Positions 61,647 through 64,000 of a stretch of 64,000 nt of DNA are shown here, in pieces. The notes under the pieces were generated by a model. It did no database searches, was not told the DNA's origin, and saw only the letters and a list, made by a program, of their open reading frames with translations. The first letter of the stretch is position 1; every line of letters starts with the position of its first letter. This DNA is from TMP-86 sp044226865 (GTDB taxonomy: Bacteria > Pseudomonadota > Gammaproteobacteria > Steroidobacterales > Steroidobacteraceae): the NCBI GenBank assembly GCA_044226865.1, contig JBGAGE010000002.1, positions 561,171-625,170 of the forward strand, written 5' to 3'. The position numbers and the translations under genes are program-made.

Positions 61647-62078
61647 TTAGAGGCCCTCCACGTCGACGCCCATGCTGCGGGCCGTGCCCGCCACCGTGCG
61701 CAGCGCCGCATCCAGGCTTGCCGCGGTGAGGTCGGGCATCTTGATCTTGGCCACGTCCTCGAGTTGCTTGCGCGAGATCTTGCCCACCTTGGCGGTGTTG
61801 GGCGTGCCGCTACCCTTGGGGATGCCCAGCGCCTTGCAGATCAGCACGGACGCGGGCGGCGTCTTCATGATGAAGGTGAAGCTGCGGTCGCTGTACACCG
61901 TGATCACCACCGGAGTGGGCAGGCCCTTTTCCAGGCTCTGGGTCTGCGCGTTGAACGCCTTGCAGAACTCCATGATGTTGACGCCTTGCTGGCCCAGCGC
62001 CGGACCCACGGGGGGACTGGGGTTGGCTTGGCCCGCAGGAATCTGCAGCTTGATATAGCCGGTTACTTTCTTTGCCAC
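61647..62078 (-). CDS. rplK: 50S ribosomal protein L11
   Basis: L11 sits at the GTPase-associated centre and is needed for RelA activation. The 143-residue protein begins with GTG, giving (M)AKKVTGYIKLQIPAGQANPS, and has the proline-rich PPVGPALGQQGVNIMEFCKA signature. AGGAG lies 9 bases upstream. The thiostrepton-site prolines are present. Confidence 0.97.
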   Translation of the reverse strand: MAKKVTGYIKLQIPAGQANPSPPVGPALGQQGVNIMEFCKAFNAQTQSLEKGLPTPVVITVYSDRSFTFIMKTPPASVLICKALGIPKGSGTPNTAKVGKISRKQLEDVAKIKMPDLTAASLDAALRTVAGTARSMGVDVEGL

Positions 62079-62141
62079 GAAACACTACTCCTGGGTCCAA
62101 ACGCCTCTTTTTCAAGAAGCTCCCCGACGGTTATAGAACGA

Positions 62142-62675
62142 TCAACCCTTCTCGACTTGCGAGAAATCCAACTCCACGGGCGTAGAGCGCCCGAGAATCT
62201 GCACCGCCACCTGCAGGCGGTTCTTTTCGTAATTCACCGACTCGACCACGCCGTTGAAATCGTTGAACGGGCCGTCGGTGACGCGCACCACCTCGCCGGG
62301 CTCGAACAGCACCTTCGGCTTGGGCTTGTCCACGCCTTCCTCGACGCGGCGCAGGATGGACATGGCTTCCTTGTCCGTGATGGGCGCCGGCTTATCGCTG
62401 GTGCCGCCGATGAAGCCGAGGACCTTGGGCACTTCCTTGACCAGGTGCCAGGTCTCCTCGTCCATCTCCATCTGCACCAGCACATAGCCGGGGAAGAACT
62501 TGCGGTCGGACTTGCGCTTCTGGCCGTCGCGCATTTCGACGACTTCCTCGGTGGGCACCAGGATCTCGCCGAACTTATGCTCGAGACCGGCACGCTTCAC
62601 GCGCTCCTTCAGGGATTCCGACACCTTGTGCTCGAAATTCGAATACGCGTGAACCACATACCATCGCAGGGCCAT
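62142..62675 (-). CDS. nusG: Transcription termination/antitermination factor NusG
   Basis: NusG binds RNA polymerase and links it to Rho or to S10 on the ribosome. The 177-residue protein has the NGN domain (MALRWYVVHAYSNFEHKVSE; KFFPGYVLVQMEMDE) and a C-terminal KOW domain (FEPGEVVRVTDGPFNDFNGVV). It lies 17 bases after secE. Its partner S10 is also in the window. Confidence 0.97.
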   Translation of the reverse strand: MALRWYVVHAYSNFEHKVSESLKERVKRAGLEHKFGEILVPTEEVVEMRDGQKRKSDRKFFPGYVLVQMEMDEETWHLVKEVPKVLGFIGGTSDKPAPITDKEAMSILRRVEEGVDKPKPKVLFEPGEVVRVTDGPFNDFNGVVESVNYEKNRLQVAVQILGRSTPVELDFSQVEKG

Positions 62676-62692
62676 AGTCGCTCCGATTTACC

Positions 62693-63073
62693 TTAGCCGC
62701 CCTGACCCGTGAAGTACCGGGTCAGCCACGTGAGCACCCAGTCCAGCGCCCAGAAAAAAACACCCATGATCCCGGCGAAGATGAACACGACGTAGGTGGT
62801 CTTGGTGGTTTCCTCGCGCTCCGGCCACACCACCTTGCGCAACTCCACCCGCGAGCCCAGCGCAAATTGCCAGAATTGACGGCCATACCAGGACAACCAG
62901 GCGAGCCCGGAGCTCACCGCCAGCGCTACCAGCACGATGCCGATGCGCAGCACGAGAGACTGATCTTCGTACCAATAGAAGGCGACGATGCCAGCCAGCA
63001 AGGCGAGTCCCGAGACGACCAGGAGCGCCGTGTCTTTGCCCGACGCCAAGCTCGTTGTTTGCACTTCAGCCAT
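62693..63073 (-). CDS. secE: Protein translocase subunit SecE
   Basis: SecE clamps the SecY channel. The 126-residue protein is the long proteobacterial form with three TM helices: about residues 15-35, 38-58 and 92-112. The conserved amphipathic segment with VELRKVVWPEREETTKTT precedes the last helix. It starts 21 bases after the tRNA-Trp gene. Confidence 0.95.
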   Translation of the reverse strand: MAEVQTTSLASGKDTALLVVSGLALLAGIVAFYWYEDQSLVLRIGIVLVALAVSSGLAWLSWYGRQFWQFALGSRVELRKVVWPEREETTKTTYVVFIFAGIMGVFFWALDWVLTWLTRYFTGQGG

Positions 63074-63094
63074 TGTCCCGACACCCGCTCAACA

Positions 63095-63170
63095 TGGCAG
63101 GCCAGGAGGGAATCGAACCCCCAACCTGCGGTTTTGGAGACCGCCGCTCTGCCAATTGAGCTACTGGCCT
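63095..63170 (-). tRNA. trnW: tRNA-Trp (anticodon CCA)
   Basis: The 76-base gene folds into a full cloverleaf: acceptor AGGCCAG/CTGGCCT, D arm with AGCTC...GAGC, anticodon loop CTCCAAA with anticodon CCA, and T arm with GGTTCGATTCC. Discriminator G and an encoded CCA end are present. It lies between tuf and secE and is probably co-transcribed with them. Confidence 0.97.
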
Positions 63171-63189
63171 AGTTTAACGCTGACGCGTG

Positions 63190-63220
63190 GGTTCAACGGG
63201 GTCAAAACTTCCGTTGAACC
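63190..63220. repeat. Perfect inverted repeat upstream of tRNA-Trp
   Basis: GGTTCAACGG (63190-63199) and CCGTTGAACC (63211-63220) form a perfect 10-bp stem with an 11-base loop in the tuf-tRNA gap. A second stem (CGGCCCGC/GCGGGCCG) lies nearer tuf, at about 63268-63287. These may guide cleavage between the tuf message and the tRNA, or end part of the tuf transcripts. Confidence 0.65.
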
Positions 63221-63311
63221 TGCGCGTACACAATCATCACCAGGGCCGTTTCGACCCCGTCCGAAAGCGGCCCGCTTACGCGGGCCGTCCGGAATCCAAC
63301 CCCAACTTACT

Positions 63312-64000
63312 TCAGGTAATAACCTTCGCCACGACACCGGCGCCCACCGTCTTGCCACCTTCACGGATCGCAAAGCGCAGGCCCTGCTCCATCGCAATCG
63401 GGGCAATCAGCTCCACCACGATCTTGATGTTGTCGCCGGGCATGACCATTTCCGTGCCCGCGGGCAGTTCCACCGCGCCGGTCACGTCCGTCGTGCGAAA
63501 GTAAAACTGCGGACGATAGCCCTTGAAAAACGGCGTGTGACGGCCGCCCTCTTCCTTCGTCAGCACGTAAACTTCCGCCTCAAACTTGGTGTGCGGGTTG
63601 ATCGAACCGGGCTTGCACAGCACCTGGCCGCGCTCCACCTCTTCACGCTTCGTGCCACGCAGCAGCACGCCCACGTTGTCCCCCGCCTGCCCTTCATCCA
63701 GCAGCTTCCTGAACATCTCCACACCCGTGCAGGTGGTCTTGGTGGTCGGGCGGATGCCCACGATCTCCACCTCATCGTTCACCTTCACCACACCGCGCTC
63801 GATACGGCCCGTCACCACCGTGCCGCGGCCGGCAATCGAGAACACATCCTCCACCGGCATCAGGAACGCACCATCCACCGCGCGCTTGGGCACCGGAATG
63901 TAGTCATCCAGCGCCTTCACCAGCTTCAGCACCGCCGGCACACCGATATCGCTCTGATCCCCTTCCAGGGCCTTCAGCGCAGAGCCGGTGACGATCGGGG
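63312..64000 (-). CDS. tuf: Elongation factor Tu, second copy (5' part beyond the window)
   Basis: The visible 229 codons encode the last part of the GTPase domain and domains II and III of EF-Tu, ending VGAGVVAKVIT. The amino acids are identical to those of the copy at 25739-26929. The two DNA sequences differ at roughly a dozen silent sites in this part, while the flanking non-coding DNA is unrelated. The N-terminal coding part lies outside the window. Confidence 0.97.
   Translation of the reverse strand, partial: PIVTGSALKALEGDQSDIGVPAVLKLVKALDDYIPVPKRAVDGAFLMPVEDVFSIAGRGTVVTGRIERGVVKVNDEVEIVGIRPTTKTTCTGVEMFRKLLDEGQAGDNVGVLLRGTKREEVERGQVLCKPGSINPHTKFEAEVYVLTKEEGGRHTPFFKGYRPQFYFRTTDVTGAVELPAGTEMVMPGDNIKIVVELIAPIAMEQGLRFAIREGGKTVGAGVVAKVIT

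Overview
The window is a high-GC bacterial chromosome segment built around the ribosomal protein / RNA polymerase supercluster. Gene content and the sequences of RpoB, RpoC, EF-Tu, EF-G and the ribosomal proteins point to a gammaproteobacterium. The TonB-dependent receptor, UrcA-family protein, DUF481 protein and tRNA-Trp lying between tuf and secE suggest the Xanthomonadales/Nevskiales/Steroidobacter neighbourhood. That placement is an inference, not a determination.

All translation and transcription genes lie on the minus strand. Read in transcription order (right to left) they are: a second tuf cut by the window edge, tRNA-Trp, secE, nusG, rplK, rplA, rplJ, rplL, rpoB, rpoC (64000-51266); then rpsL, rpsG, fusA, tuf, rpsJ (29983-25307); then rplC, D, W, B, rpsS, rplV, rpsC, rplP, rpmC, rpsQ, rplN, X, E, rpsN, rpsH, rplF, R, rpsE, rpmD, rplO, secY, rpmJ (10420-67). 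This is the ancestral order, but it is broken at two places by long blocks of metabolic and regulatory genes.

Block A (about 10.8-25.2 kb) separates rpsJ from rplC, so the S10 operon is split. It holds a TonB-dependent receptor, a DMT-family permease, a KbaZ/GatZ-like aldolase subunit, an AgaS-like sugar isomerase, a BadF-type amino-sugar kinase and a DeoR-family regulator, together resembling an N-acetylgalactosamine/amino-sugar utilisation locus. It also holds a serine hydrolase, a clan GH-D alpha-galactosidase-like enzyme, an exported Hcp-like protein, an M49-like metallopeptidase and a phosphoribosyltransferase. rplC has its own consensus-like promoter, and rpsJ is followed by three stacked stem-loops.

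Block B (about 30.2-51.2 kb) separates rpoC from rpsL. It holds a LytTR response regulator with a frameshifted partner histidine kinase, an UrcA-family protein, and a histidine-degradation island (hutI-mmsA divergent from hutF; then hutC-hutU-hutH-hutG-symporter; hutD and a ureohydrolase on the other strand). It also holds yidB, mscL and a DUF481 protein, and a translationally coupled triad of OmpR-type regulator, LysM/FecR protein and CHASE2 histidine kinase. A short GMC-oxidoreductase remnant sits between that triad and the rpoC terminator.

Regulatory structure visible in the sequence includes sigma70-like promoters for rplC, the TonB receptor and rpsL; an L10-leader-like fold before rplJ; a terminator after rpoC and one after the UrcA gene; overlapping divergent hut promoters; a hutC operator-like palindrome; and a hairpin module repeated in the tuf-rpsJ and rplL-rpoB spacers. 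No insertion sequence, CRISPR array or phage gene was seen.
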